DNA of 35,382 nucleotides from Thermomicrobiales bacterium (GTDB lineage Bacteria; Chloroflexota; Chloroflexia; Thermomicrobiales; UBA6265): assembly GCA_023957115.1 (NCBI GenBank), contig JAMLHN010000039.1:1-35382 (forward strand), given 5' to 3'. The notes under the pieces are model-generated. The model did not search any database and was not told the DNA's origin. It was given only the letters and a program-made list of their open reading frames with translations. Each line of letters opens with the position of its first letter. The first letter of the stretch is position 1. A program made the translations under genes and the position numbers. Positions 1 to 7,951 of the stretch are shown here, one piece after another.

Positions 1-8
1 CACTTCAC

Positions 9-117
9 TGAGCCCTGGGTCCTGCGCCGGTCCGGGCGGCTGATGTCGGGGCTTGGTCCGACGGATTCCGGGGCAGTCCAGCGCGGGCGGAGCCACGTCG
101 TCGAGTTTTCAGACACT
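9..117. repeat. Dispersed intergenic repeat, copy 1
   Basis: This stretch aligns without gaps to 33612-33720 on the same strand at roughly 80 percent identity by hand count. The best-conserved parts are the GGGTCCTGCG segment, the ACGGATTCCGGG segment and the last third around CACGTCGTCGAGTTTT. No plausible gene covers either copy. It lies upstream of the first operon's promoter. What kind of element it is cannot be told from two copies; it may be the relic of a non-coding mobile repeat. Confidence 0.7.
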
Positions 118-212
118 CCCCTCTAGCGCAGTCTAAAACGGGAGCCAATGCCGGCTGTGTCGTAGCGAGCATGGACCAGAACGTGAACCGCGCCCAATGT
201 GCGCGGTCCCTA

Positions 213-241
213 TTGACTCCCACATTTGCCCGGATTATGCT
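213..241 (+). promoter_or_regulatory. Sigma-70-like promoter of the first peptide-transport operon
   Basis: A TTGACT -35 box (213-218) and a TATGCT -10 box (236-241) are separated by exactly 17 bases, the best housekeeping-type promoter visible in the window. Transcription would start near 248, giving a leader of about 90 bases before the ATG at 339. The IclR gene at the end of the operon could bind here. No convincing palindrome is visible downstream of the -10 box. Confidence 0.6.
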
Positions 242-338
242 GTAGCCCATATTCGTAACTCAGTTGCATATCGTGAAACTCGAAACCAGCGGCGGTCCCG
301 ATCGATCACCAACGGTTAGCCATACCCGGGAGGACGCG

Positions 339-1787
339 ATGAACCAGCGCGAGATTTACGACATCCTGTCCGAGAAGCTCGACAGCGGCAGGATTACTCG
401 CAGGCAGTTTGCCCAGGCAGCCGCCTTCTTCGGCATCGGCGCAGCCGTCATGCCTGCCGCGGTTTCCGCCTCTCCGGGCGGCCAGGCGAAACCGGCCCTT
501 GCCCGCACGCAGGCGGAGGGCGAGGTGCGCTTCCTCATTGCCGAAGCATTCTGGGCCGACTGGCACCAGTACCTTTCGACGGCGCAGAGCCAATGGCGTT
601 TGGGCCGGCAGCTCTTCGATACGCTGGTCATGCTGGAAACGCCCGACGTTTCCGCATTCTCACCCGGCTTGGCTGAAAGCTGGTCGCAGATCGACGACAC
701 GACCTGGGAGTTCACGCTGCGCCAGGGTGTCACCTTCCACGACGGACAACCGTTCACCGGCGCCGATGTCAAAGCCTCGGTGGAGCTCGCCACCGGCGCA
801 ACCGCGGAAGAGACGACGACGGCATCGCGATGGGTTCCCACGACGGTCGAGGTGATCGATGACACGACGGTTCGGCTGGTGACCGCCACGCCGTTCGCGC
901 CCACGTTGATCGAGCTGGCGCAGCTTCCGATCCTCTCCGCCGACGACATCAAGCCATCCGGAGACCCAGCCACGCCATCAGCCGGCGCCGATGCCCTCAA
1001 AGCACATCCAAACGGGACCGGCCCGTTCAAACTCTCGAACGACGAGCAGAACGTGAAGACGATGGTCGCCAATCAGGAGTATTGGGGCGGCGCTCCCGCC
1101 ATCCAGACCCTGGTTTGGGAATACATCCAGGATGGCCAGACGCGTTTGAACGCCTTTCTCGCCGGGCAGGCGCAGGCCATCGACCGGGTTCCGCCGGAAC
1201 ACCTGCCCGTACTGGCTGCGACCGAGGGTGTCGAGCTGATTTCGGTCACCGGATTGGAGAACGTCAACTCCCTGGATGCGGCAAGACGCCGCCGCGCCAT
1301 GGGACCCCGCCAATCTCAAGCTGCGCGAAGCGGTGGCCTGGGCGATCGACCGGCAGGCGCTGGTCGACAGCCTGGTGGAGGGCGCCAGCCAGGTTGCCCT
1401 GTCGCACATCCCCAACGGCGCCGTCTATGCCGTGCCCCAGGAGCCCGCCTATGGACTGGATCTGGATCGCGCGCAGGCAGCGCTTGCCGAGGCGGGCTTT
1501 GCCGAAGGCGAAGGGCCGACGCTCCCGATCTGGGGCGTGACCGGCTTCCTGCCACGCGGTCCCGAGGTTTGCCAGGCAATTGCCGATTCACTCGGGCAAG
1601 CTGGGTTCAATGTAGAACTGCAAATCACCGATATCGCGGCATTGATCGATGCGCTTTTCGCGGAGGACAAACCGGGGCTCTTCTTCCATGTGAGCTGGAG
1701 CAGCAACGGAGACCCGAACGCGGCGCTGGCGACACTCTACAAATCGCCCGGCGCCTGGGTGGGTATCAACGATCCGACCGTCGATGA
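339..1787 (+). CDS. Peptide ABC transporter substrate-binding protein, 5' part of a frameshifted gene
   Basis: N-terminal part of a family 5 (DppA/OppA-type) binding protein that would capture oligopeptides outside the membrane and deliver them to the permeases downstream. The ATG at 339 is preceded by GGGAGG with a 5-base gap. A Tat leader (TRRQF near residues 25-29) is followed by a hydrophobic stretch and a signal-peptidase-like SASPGG region; there is no lipobox Cys. The family motif TWEFTLRQGVTFHDG is present. Only residues 1 to about 312 are authentic. At 1275 the frame is lost, and the rest of this open frame (to 1787) is Arg-rich nonsense. The true C-terminal half continues in the next frame from 1276. 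Restoring two bases would give a protein of about 550 aa, normal for the family. It could be a real pseudogene or a sequencing or assembly error. Confidence 0.85.
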   Translation: MNQREIYDILSEKLDSGRITRRQFAQAAAFFGIGAAVMPAAVSASPGGQAKPALARTQAEGEVRFLIAEAFWADWHQYLSTAQSQWRLGRQLFDTLVMLETPDVSAFSPGLAESWSQIDDTTWEFTLRQGVTFHDGQPFTGADVKASVELATGATAEETTTASRWVPTTVEVIDDTTVRLVTATPFAPTLIELAQLPILSADDIKPSGDPATPSAGADALKAHPNGTGPFKLSNDEQNVKTMVANQEYWGGAPAIQTLVWEYIQDGQTRLNAFLAGQAQAIDRVPPEHLPVLAATEGVELISVTGLENVNSLDAARRRRAMGPRQSQAARSGGLGDRPAGAGRQPGGGRQPGCPVAHPQRRRLCRAPGARLWTGSGSRAGSACRGGLCRRRRADAPDLGRDRLPATRSRGLPGNCRFTRASWVQCRTANHRYRGIDRCAFRGGQTGALLPCELEQQRRPERGAGDTLQIARRLGGYQRSDRR

Positions 1788-1989
1788 GCTCCTGGAGCAG
1801 GGTGTGACAACGACGGACACCGACGCCCGCGCCGGCGTCTATGCGGAACTGCAGGAGTACCTGTGGCAGAACGTCATTCACGTTCCGCTCTACAACAGCG
1901 ATTTCACCGTTGCACATTCGTCGTCGGTCCAAGGTATCAACGTGCTCCCGAACTTCGATACCGTTTTCGCCAAGGCAACGCTGACCTAG
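1276..1989 (+). CDS. Peptide ABC transporter substrate-binding protein, 3' part of the frameshifted gene
   Basis: C-terminal half of the family 5 binding protein, in the frame +1 relative to the 5' part. It opens with MRQDAAAPWDP and LREAVAWAIDRQALVD, the conserved segment of this family that precedes the second lobe, so the protein joins without loss at the break. The ATG at 1276 is an internal Met with no good ribosome-binding site, so it is unlikely to be a natural start. At the junction the DNA reads ctg-g-atg where the family expects Leu-Trp-Met (ctg-tgg-atg); loss of one TG from a TGTG run explains the shift. The next gene is the permease at 2179, after a palindromic spacer. Confidence 0.85.
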   Translation: MRQDAAAPWDPANLKLREAVAWAIDRQALVDSLVEGASQVALSHIPNGAVYAVPQEPAYGLDLDRAQAALAEAGFAEGEGPTLPIWGVTGFLPRGPEVCQAIADSLGQAGFNVELQITDIAALIDALFAEDKPGLFFHVSWSSNGDPNAALATLYKSPGAWVGINDPTVDELLEQGVTTTDTDARAGVYAELQEYLWQNVIHVPLYNSDFTVAHSSSVQGINVLPNFDTVFAKATLT

Positions 1990-1991
1990 GA

Positions 1992-2095
1992 CGTGTTCGA
2001 GAACCGGGTGAGGGTCCAGCGTTCGATGTCCAGGGTCCAGAGCGAGCGTTCCTGGTATGTTCTCTGGACCCTGGGCTCTGGACCCTGGACGGTCG
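1992..2095. repeat. Palindromic intergenic repeat, copy A, between binding protein and permease
   Basis: A perfect 15-base inverted repeat, GTCCAGGGTCCAGAG at 2028-2042 against CTCTGGACCCTGGAC at 2076-2090. A second 13-base copy of the right arm lies at 2062-2074, so two alternative hairpins are possible. The right part aligns with 18286-18317 at about 27 of 32 positions, and the GTGTTCGAG left end also recurs there. Lying directly after the binding-protein stop codon, the RNA hairpin could protect the upstream mRNA or reduce read-through into the permease genes, as REP elements do between malE and malF. Confidence 0.75.
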
Positions 2096-2178
2096 AAAAG
2101 ACCTTGCGACCAAACCTTGGGAATCGCGGTTTCGATCCCGTACCCGCCGTGCAGCGGCGGGTACGGCCCGGCTGAACC

Positions 2179-3099
2179 ATGCTCGCCTTCGCGCTCCAAC
2201 GCACCGCTCAAATGGCACTCGTGATCTTTGGCGTGATCACCTTGACGTTCTTCGCGATCCGCCTGGTGCCCGGCGATCCGGCCCGTCTCATGGAGCCGCC
2301 GGGAACGCCGGAGTCGGTGCTGGACCTCACCCGGCAGAAGCTCGGCACAGACAAGCCGCTCTCCCGGCAGTATCTCGACTTTCTCAGCCAACTGGCTCGG
2401 GGGGATATGGGCACGTCGTTCCGGGGAGGTCGCCCAGTCGCATCGACCGTGCTCGAATCGGTGCCGAACACGCTGGCCCTTGGGGCGATTAGCATGGCGA
2501 TCACCACCCTTGTTGCATTCCCGCTCGGTATCGCCGCATCACGTAAACCGAATGGCTGGCTCGACCGCGCGACATTGGCGCTTTCCTCGATTGCGCAGGC
2601 AACCCCTGGATTCTGGTTGGGGGTGATGCTGGCATTGCTCTTCGCGGTCAACCTGCGCTGGTTTCCCGCCATCGGCAACGCGGGCTGGAAGAGTTACGTC
2701 CTCCCCGTTGCCACCCTGGTGATCTCCCTGTTTCCATTGCAGATACGGGCGGTGCGGCAAGCATTCATCGAGACCATGGGCGAGGGATTCGTGCGCGCCG
2801 CCCGCGCACGCGGGTTGTCCGAGCGGCGTCTGTTGGGGGTCCACATCACGAAAGTCGCCGCAATTCCGCTCATCACCATCATTGGCCTCCAGGCCGGCTA
2901 TGTCCTCGGCGGAGCGATCGTGATCGAATCGATCTTCAATTGGCCGGGTATTGGGAATCTCACCTTACAGGCGATCTCGCAACGGGACTTTCCGATGATT
3001 CAGGGAACCGTGCTCATCACGGCGGTGGTCTTTACGCTCATCAATTTTTTCGTCGATCTCACCTACGCGGCGCTCGATCCGCGCGTACGGCTCCGATGA
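2179..3099 (+). CDS. Peptide ABC transporter permease, DppB type
   Basis: Inner-membrane permease of the DppB/OppB family, 306 aa, one of the two channel subunits of a peptide importer. The N-terminal first membrane segment is followed by the family hallmark RLVPGDPAR. The permease core contains the coupling-loop motif around ARARGLSERRLLGVH, the IESIFNWPGIGNL segment and the C-terminal DLTYAALDPRVRL typical of DppB. About six membrane segments are visible. The start at 2179 has no strong Shine-Dalgarno sequence. The stop overlaps the next ATG by four bases (ATGA at 3096-3099), implying translational coupling to the permease-ATPase fusion. Confidence 0.93.
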   Translation: MLAFALQRTAQMALVIFGVITLTFFAIRLVPGDPARLMEPPGTPESVLDLTRQKLGTDKPLSRQYLDFLSQLARGDMGTSFRGGRPVASTVLESVPNTLALGAISMAITTLVAFPLGIAASRKPNGWLDRATLALSSIAQATPGFWLGVMLALLFAVNLRWFPAIGNAGWKSYVLPVATLVISLFPLQIRAVRQAFIETMGEGFVRAARARGLSERRLLGVHITKVAAIPLITIIGLQAGYVLGGAIVIESIFNWPGIGNLTLQAISQRDFPMIQGTVLITAVVFTLINFFVDLTYAALDPRVRLR

Positions 3100-5072
3100 T
3101 CGCGGACCCCACTCTTCCTGAGACGACCACGGTTGCGTCCAGCGCCGGAGCCGGCGCACAGCCGTCGCTCCGCCGCCTGATGGGTGAGATCCGCCAGCGA
3201 AAGGTCGCGACCGCCGGTCTCCTCGTCTTTCTAGCCATTCTGCTGATCGCGCTTCTTGCTCCGCTGCTGGCGCCGCACGAGCCGTTGAAGCAGAACCTGG
3301 GAGACAACTTTCTGCCACCGGCGTGGAAAGACGGGGGTGACTGGACGTATCCGTTCGGTACCGATCCTCTGGGGCGCGATATCCTCACGCGGCTCATGTA
3401 TGGCGCCCGCTCATCGCTCATCATCAGCATCGGGGCCGTCTTCGTCGGTCTGGCGATCGGCCTGGTGACGGGGCTGGTTGCCGGGTTCTATGGCGGATTC
3501 CTCGACACGACCCTGATGCGTCTGGGCGATATCCAGCTCGCGTTTCCCTTCGTCCTGTTCGCCATCGCCATTCTGGCCGTCTCGCCCAATCGCACCGTTT
3601 GGCATCTGATGGCGGTGCTCGGTATCTCCAGTTGGGTCATCTACGCCCGGGTGGTGCGCAGCCGCGTCCTTTCCGAGCGAAACAAGGACTACGCCCGCGC
3701 CGCCCAGGCCGTTGGCGCCTCTCGCTGGCGTGTGTTGCGCCGCTACGTGCTTCCCAATGTGTGGCAGGCAATGGTGCCGATTGCCCTGCTCAACCTAGCC
3801 TACTTTGTGGTGGTCGAGTCGCTGTTGAGCTTCATTGCCCTGGGACTCAGCCCGCCCAACCCCTCCTGGGGATCGATCCGGGCGGACGGCCGCCAGTACA
3901 TGATGGTCGATCCCTGGATGGCGCTGTTGCCTGGCTTTGCCATTGTGATCACGGTCCTTGCCATTGGGCTCGCCGCCGATGGATTCGCAGACATACTCGA
4001 TCCAAAGTTGACCCAAGGCGCGTTCCAGCGGCAACCATTGACCAGTTCCATGCCGGACTCAACCATTGCGGAGGAATCGGAAAACGACCTGCTCCAGGTG
4101 CGCAATGTGTGCATCGACTATCCCGCCAAGTCGGGTACGGTGCATGCCGTCCGCGATGTCTCGCTGGACGTGGCTCCAGCCGAGGTAGTCGGCATCGTGG
4201 GGGAAAGCGGTTCCGGTAAATCGACGCTCGGGTTGGCGATCATGCAGCTGCTCGACGCGCCCGGCCGCGTGACGGATGGCGCGCTTCTCTTCGAGGGAGC
4301 GGACCTGGCGCGTGCCAGCAACAAGCGCATGAACCAGATTCGGGGTCGGGGTATCGGGATGATCTTTCAAGACCCCGGGAACTCGCTCAATCCCGTTCTG
4401 ACGGTCGGATACCAATTGGCCGAAGTCATCCGCGCCAACCGCGCCGCCAGTGGTGACGGTATCCGAACGCTGGCACGGCAATCGCTGGCGGCGATGAATA
4501 TCGCCGATCCGGACCGGGTGCTCCGCGCCTATCCATTCCAGCTGAGTGGCGGTATGCAGCAACGCGTGATGATTGCACTGGCCATGATCGCGAAGCCGCG
4601 CCTTCTGATATTGGACGAACCGACGTCGGCGCTCGATGTCACGACCCAGGCCCAGCTCCTTGCAGAGCTCGAATCGCTTCGAGCCGAACATCGAACCAGC
4701 ATGCTCTTCATCTCGCATGACATTGCGCTCCTCGCCCAAATTGCCAGCCGAATCGTCGTGATGTATGCCGGTCAGGTCATCGAATCGGGACCGCGCGATA
4801 CCGTCGTCGCAAACCCGCTCCATCCCTACACGCGCGCGCTGATCGGCGCGGTCGAACGGGTGGATGCCGCCGGTGAGGAACGGCTGGAAGCGATCGCCGG
4901 AGATCCGCCCGATTTGCGTATCGTGCAACCGGGCTGTCCCTTTGCGCCCCGCTGCCCGCTGGTCATGGATCGCTGCTGGACCGTAGCGCCGCCACGCATT
5001 GCGCGGGAGCCGGGGCACGAGGTCGCCTGCCATCTCTACGAGTCGCCGGGTTCCAAGGAGATTGCGGCATGA
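3096..5072 (+). CDS. Fused peptide ABC transporter permease (DppC) and ATPase (DppD)
   Basis: Two subunits in one 658-aa chain. Residues 1 to about 310 form a DppC-type permease: one N-terminal membrane segment, FGTDPLGRDILTRLMYGAR, the coupling motif RAAQAVGASRWRVLRRYVLPN and the C-terminal GFADILDPKL. After a short linker with an internal Met, an OppD/DppD-type ATPase follows: Walker A GESGSGKS at 369-376, signature LSGGMQQR from 483, Walker B LILDEP around 504-509, then the C-terminal Cys-containing GCPFAPRCPL segment of peptide-transport ATPases. This permease/ATP-binding fusion is a known architecture. The start at 3096 is chosen over an upstream in-frame start because of the ATGA overlap with the preceding gene. 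An ATGA also joins it to the next ATPase. Confidence 0.92.
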   Translation: MIADPTLPETTTVASSAGAGAQPSLRRLMGEIRQRKVATAGLLVFLAILLIALLAPLLAPHEPLKQNLGDNFLPPAWKDGGDWTYPFGTDPLGRDILTRLMYGARSSLIISIGAVFVGLAIGLVTGLVAGFYGGFLDTTLMRLGDIQLAFPFVLFAIAILAVSPNRTVWHLMAVLGISSWVIYARVVRSRVLSERNKDYARAAQAVGASRWRVLRRYVLPNVWQAMVPIALLNLAYFVVVESLLSFIALGLSPPNPSWGSIRADGRQYMMVDPWMALLPGFAIVITVLAIGLAADGFADILDPKLTQGAFQRQPLTSSMPDSTIAEESENDLLQVRNVCIDYPAKSGTVHAVRDVSLDVAPAEVVGIVGESGSGKSTLGLAIMQLLDAPGRVTDGALLFEGADLARASNKRMNQIRGRGIGMIFQDPGNSLNPVLTVGYQLAEVIRANRAASGDGIRTLARQSLAAMNIADPDRVLRAYPFQLSGGMQQRVMIALAMIAKPRLLILDEPTSALDVTTQAQLLAELESLRAEHRTSMLFISHDIALLAQIASRIVVMYAGQVIESGPRDTVVANPLHPYTRALIGAVERVDAAGEERLEAIAGDPPDLRIVQPGCPFAPRCPLVMDRCWTVAPPRIAREPGHEVACHLYESPGSKEIAA

Positions 5073-6061
5073 GCGTTCCCCTGCTCCAGGTCGAGCATCT
5101 CTCCAAACACTATCCCATTCGTTCCGGGCTGCTTGGCCGCCGCGCGACCGGCACGGTTCGCGCGCTGGACGATGTGTGGGTCACGCTCGAGCAGGGAGAA
5201 ACGCTGGGCGTGGTGGGCGAAAGCGGGTGCGGCAAATCGACCCTGGCCCGCACCATGCTCTGGCTGGACGAGCCGACCGGGGGCAGTGTGCGGTTCCGGG
5301 GGGAGACGATCGGCAAGAATGATCTGGCTACGCTGCGGAAGGAGTTCCAGATCGTCTTCCAGGATCCCTACACCTCCCTGCCTCCCCGCATGCGGGTACG
5401 CGACATCGTGGCCGATCCACTCGAGATTCACGGGCCCGTCGATGGGGAGACGATTCCGCAGACGGTCGAACGCCTGTTGCGCGAGGTCGGCCTCGATCCG
5501 GCTCGTGCAGGGCAATACCCATTCCAGTTCAGCGGCGGCCAGCGCCAGCGAATCGGCATTGCCCGTGCGCTGGCGGTGAATCCGGCGGTCGTGTGTCTCG
5601 ATGAATCGGTCTCCGCCCTCGATGTGTCAGTACAAGCGCAAGTGCTGAACTTGTTGCGCGATCTGCAGCAGCGTCATGGGCTCGCATACCTCTTCATCTC
5701 GCATGATCTGAGCGTGGTGCGCTATCTGAGCGATCGTATCGCGGTGATGTACCTCGGCCGAATCGTCGAAGAGGGCCCCGCTGACGCGCTTGCTCGGCGT
5801 CCCCTGCATCCCTATACGGTCGCGCTCCTGGAAGCGGCGCCATCGCTCAAACGGTCGGAACCAGCGCGAATCGCGCTCAAGGGTGAGCCGCCGTCGCCCT
5901 CGAATCCGCCGGCTGGGTGCGCATTTCATCCTCGCTGCCCGATGGCCGCCGATCTCTGTCGCAGCCAGCGTCCAGAATTGGCGGAGTGGCTCCCAGGACG
6001 ACGATCTGCCTGCCACTTTGCACTCGATGTTCCCGCGATTCTTGGCAAGGCGCCAGTATGA
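5069..6061 (+). CDS. Peptide ABC transporter ATPase, DppF/OppF type
   Basis: Second nucleotide-binding subunit of the importer, 330 aa. Walker A GESGCGKS is at residues 50-57, followed by the Q-loop region IVFQDPYTSLPPRM, signature FSGGQRQRIGIARAL, a Walker B segment ending in CLDESVSALDVSVQAQ, and the H-loop FISHDLSVV. The C-terminal oligopeptide-transporter extension with GCAFHPRCPMA is present. In Walker B the usual D-E-P is D-E-S, common in this subfamily. It would pair with the ATPase half of the upstream fusion to form the ATP-hydrolysing dimer. The start overlaps the previous stop (ATGA). Its own stop overlaps the ATG of the IclR regulator. Confidence 0.93.
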   Translation: MSVPLLQVEHLSKHYPIRSGLLGRRATGTVRALDDVWVTLEQGETLGVVGESGCGKSTLARTMLWLDEPTGGSVRFRGETIGKNDLATLRKEFQIVFQDPYTSLPPRMRVRDIVADPLEIHGPVDGETIPQTVERLLREVGLDPARAGQYPFQFSGGQRQRIGIARALAVNPAVVCLDESVSALDVSVQAQVLNLLRDLQQRHGLAYLFISHDLSVVRYLSDRIAVMYLGRIVEEGPADALARRPLHPYTVALLEAAPSLKRSEPARIALKGEPPSPSNPPAGCAFHPRCPMAADLCRSQRPELAEWLPGRRSACHFALDVPAILGKAPV

Positions 6062-6843
6062 CCACGCACCAGACCGAACCGGAGCTGGCTCCGCGATACC
6101 GCATCGGTGTGCTCAACAAGGCGTTCGACCTCCTCGATGTGCTCGAACAGAACGACCCGCTTACGCTCACAGAGCTGAGCAAGCAATTGGCCACGAACAA
6201 GGTCACGGCGCTCCGAATTCTTGCCAATCTGCAAGCGCGCGGCTATGTCGAACGGGACGACCTCGGCCGCTACAGTCTGGGATTGCGGCTCTTAGAGCTC
6301 GGCTTGCGCAAATCGGCCGCAACCGACCTCCGCTCGGTTGCCCATCCCATCCTGCGGGAGCTTCGGGACCGGTTCGACGAGACCGTCAACCTCGGCATTC
6401 CCGATGGCGCCGGCATCCTCTACATCGATATTCTGGAGAGCTCGCTCGGGTTGCGGATGGCCGCGACGGTTGGGGCGCGGGACGATATCCACTCCACGGC
6501 AATCGGCAAAGCCATCGCCAGCAACTGGGATGACAACCGGCTGGCACGTGTCCTGTCGATGCCGCTCCATCCCAAGACTGCGCGCACGATTACCAACGCG
6601 GCTCAGCTCTCGTTGGAGCTCGATACCGTCCGCGGGCGCGGGTATTCAGTCGATAACGAGGAAAACGAAACCGGCGCTCGCTGTATCGGAGCGCCGGTGT
6701 TCGATCATACCGGTGACTGCGCTGGGGCGATCAGCGTGTCCGGCCCGACCATCCGCATGACCGAGGACCGCTTCCTGCACATTGCCGCTGAGGTTCAGGC
6801 GGCCGCGGCACGAATCAGCGAACGGCTCGGATTTCGCCCGTAA
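6058..6843 (+). CDS. IclR-family transcriptional regulator
   Basis: A 261-aa IclR regulator: winged helix-turn-helix at about residues 15-80 (RIGVLNKAFDLLDVLEQ, then TLTELSKQLATNKVTALRIL) and an effector-binding domain to the end, with the family segments STAIGKAIASNW and GARCIGAPVFDHTGDCAGAI. The ATG at 6058 overlaps the stop of the ATPase gene (ATGA), so the regulator is co-transcribed with the transporter. It probably controls this operon in response to a small catabolite of the imported peptide. IclR proteins may activate or repress, and the ligand is unknown. The stop TAA (6841-6843) directly abuts the stop of the remnant gene on the opposite strand. Confidence 0.92.
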   Translation: MTTHQTEPELAPRYRIGVLNKAFDLLDVLEQNDPLTLTELSKQLATNKVTALRILANLQARGYVERDDLGRYSLGLRLLELGLRKSAATDLRSVAHPILRELRDRFDETVNLGIPDGAGILYIDILESSLGLRMAATVGARDDIHSTAIGKAIASNWDDNRLARVLSMPLHPKTARTITNAAQLSLELDTVRGRGYSVDNEENETGARCIGAPVFDHTGDCAGAISVSGPTIRMTEDRFLHIAAEVQAAAARISERLGFRP

Positions 6844-6894
6844 CTACGGCTGGCCTTTGGCCATCCATTCGAGGGCGTGTTTGCGGTCGATCGA
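6844..6894 (-). pseudogene. 3' remnant of an excisionase-like small gene
   Basis: Seventeen codons on the minus strand read SIDRKHALEWMAKGQP-stop. They match the C-terminus of the intact small protein at 16379-16594 (SIDRRDALEWMAKGQP-stop) with two differences. Upstream of codon 1 the similarity ends abruptly and no DNA-binding domain is left. The fragment is either a gene truncated by insertion of the neighbouring segment or a duplicated target site. Confidence 0.7.
6846..6878. repeat. Left 33-bp direct repeat flanking the 9.5-kb segment (att-like)
   Basis: These 33 bases, beginning ACGGCTGGCCTTTGG, are identical to 16381-16413. Five mismatches follow, then an 11-base match (CGGTCGATCGA). 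The repeat encodes the C-terminus of the small excisionase-like protein at the right end and of its remnant here. The layout, in which a gene's 3' end is duplicated on either side of a compositionally different segment, is that of a site-specific integration target, although no integrase is present. Confidence 0.65.
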
Positions 6895-6895
6895 C

Positions 6896-6919
6896 ATTGC
6901 CAGCAACAATACTGGCAAT
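6896..6919. repeat. Inverted repeat just inside the left boundary
   Basis: Perfect 8-base arms ATTGCCAG (6896-6903) and CTGGCAAT (6912-6919) around an 8-base loop, one base beyond the duplicated gene fragment. It could be a terminator for either converging operon, although no T-run follows. It could also be part of a recombination site. Confidence 0.45.
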
Positions 6920-6973
6920 GGTGTTTATCACGTTGCAAGTGGGGTTCGCAGGGGTGGAACTGTCCATTTCGGT

Positions 6974-6990
6974 GAACACGAGCGGTGTTC
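6974..6990 (-). terminator. Weak hairpin downstream of the leftward permease operon
   Basis: GAACAC (6974-6979) and GTGTTC (6985-6990) pair around the loop GAGCG, 17 bases beyond the stop of the last permease gene of the leftward operon. The stem is short and there is no clear T-tract, so termination is only a guess from position. Confidence 0.3.
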
Positions 6991-7007
6991 GGGACGTGCG
7001 CCGCAGC

Positions 7008-7934
7008 CTAGCGATTCTGCATCCTTGGATCAAGTACATCTCGGAGTCCATCGCCCAGCAAGTTGAATCCTAGCACCAGAATCGCAATTGCTAGTCCTGG
7101 AAACACCGCCATCCAATAGGCCCGGTTCACGAACGCACGTCCATCATTCAGCATTGATCCCCAGCTTGGCTGAGGCGGCTGAACCCCAAGTCCCAGGAAG
7201 CTCAAGGATGCTTCGATGATAACGGCTGCCGCCATCGTGTAGGAAGCCATGACGAGCACCGGTCCAAGCATATTCGGGAGAATGTGCCGTACGATAATGC
7301 GCGCGTCGCTCGCTCCCAGGGTTTGGGCCGACAGGATGAATCCCCACTCCCGCAATGCGATGACCTCACCGCGAACAATTCTCGCAAAACCAGCCCATGC
7401 AACAAGCCCAATGGCCAACATCGCGCCTGATAGGCCAGGCCCCATCACGGTGACGAACAAGAGCGCAACCAGGATCAGCGGGAATCCCCACACGAGATCA
7501 ATAAGGTAGGAGAGCAAGAGATCGACGAATCCGCCGTAGTAGCCCGCCAGACAGCCGATCACCAAGCCAATCACCATCGACACGCCGGTAACCACCAAAC
7601 CAACCTGAATCGAGACCCGCGCACCCCACATGATGCGGCTCAAGGTGTCACGTCCAAACTGGTCGGTGCCCAGCACGTGTCCATCGCTCAACGGAGGCAG
7701 AAGCGATGTCATCAGATCCTGCTGATCATATGGATACGGAGCGAGATAGGGCGCGAGCACGCCGATAAGGATGAGCACTCCGATGAACACGAAACCCACT
7801 GTGGCAGAACGATTCCTAAGGAGCTGGCGCAACGTATCGGCCCAAACACCATGGGTTGGTTCTTCGAGACTGGTGGAGCTTTCTCCAGAGACCGGAGACG
7901 ACACGCGGCTGCCCGTCGACTGAACGTTTCCCAC
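7008..7934 (-). CDS. Peptide ABC transporter permease, DppC type (island)
   Basis: A DppC/OppC-type permease of 308 aa and the last gene of the leftward island operon. After a polar N-terminus there is a membrane segment at about residues 45-68, then LGTDQFGRDTLSRIMWGAR, the coupling-loop region SAQTLGASDARIIVRHILPN, the PPQPSWGSMLNDGR motif and the terminal GLRDVLDPRM. The start is GTG at 7934, preceded on the coding strand by GGAG with a 7-base gap; no nearby ATG fits. It follows the DppB gene after 17 bases. No ATPase gene accompanies this transporter. Codon choice seems less GC-biased than in the first operon. Confidence 0.92.
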   Translation of the reverse strand: MGNVQSTGSRVSSPVSGESSTSLEEPTHGVWADTLRQLLRNRSATVGFVFIGVLILIGVLAPYLAPYPYDQQDLMTSLLPPLSDGHVLGTDQFGRDTLSRIMWGARVSIQVGLVVTGVSMVIGLVIGCLAGYYGGFVDLLLSYLIDLVWGFPLILVALLFVTVMGPGLSGAMLAIGLVAWAGFARIVRGEVIALREWGFILSAQTLGASDARIIVRHILPNMLGPVLVMASYTMAAAVIIEASLSFLGLGVQPPQPSWGSMLNDGRAFVNRAYWMAVFPGLAIAILVLGFNLLGDGLRDVLDPRMQNR

Positions 7935-7951
7935 GATACGACTCCGGATGC

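Noticed and set aside
4059..5033. A 324-codon open frame on the minus strand
   Set aside because: It lies wholly opposite the permease-ATPase fusion with its conserved Walker motifs, and its composition (His- and Arg-rich) is that of an antisense shadow.
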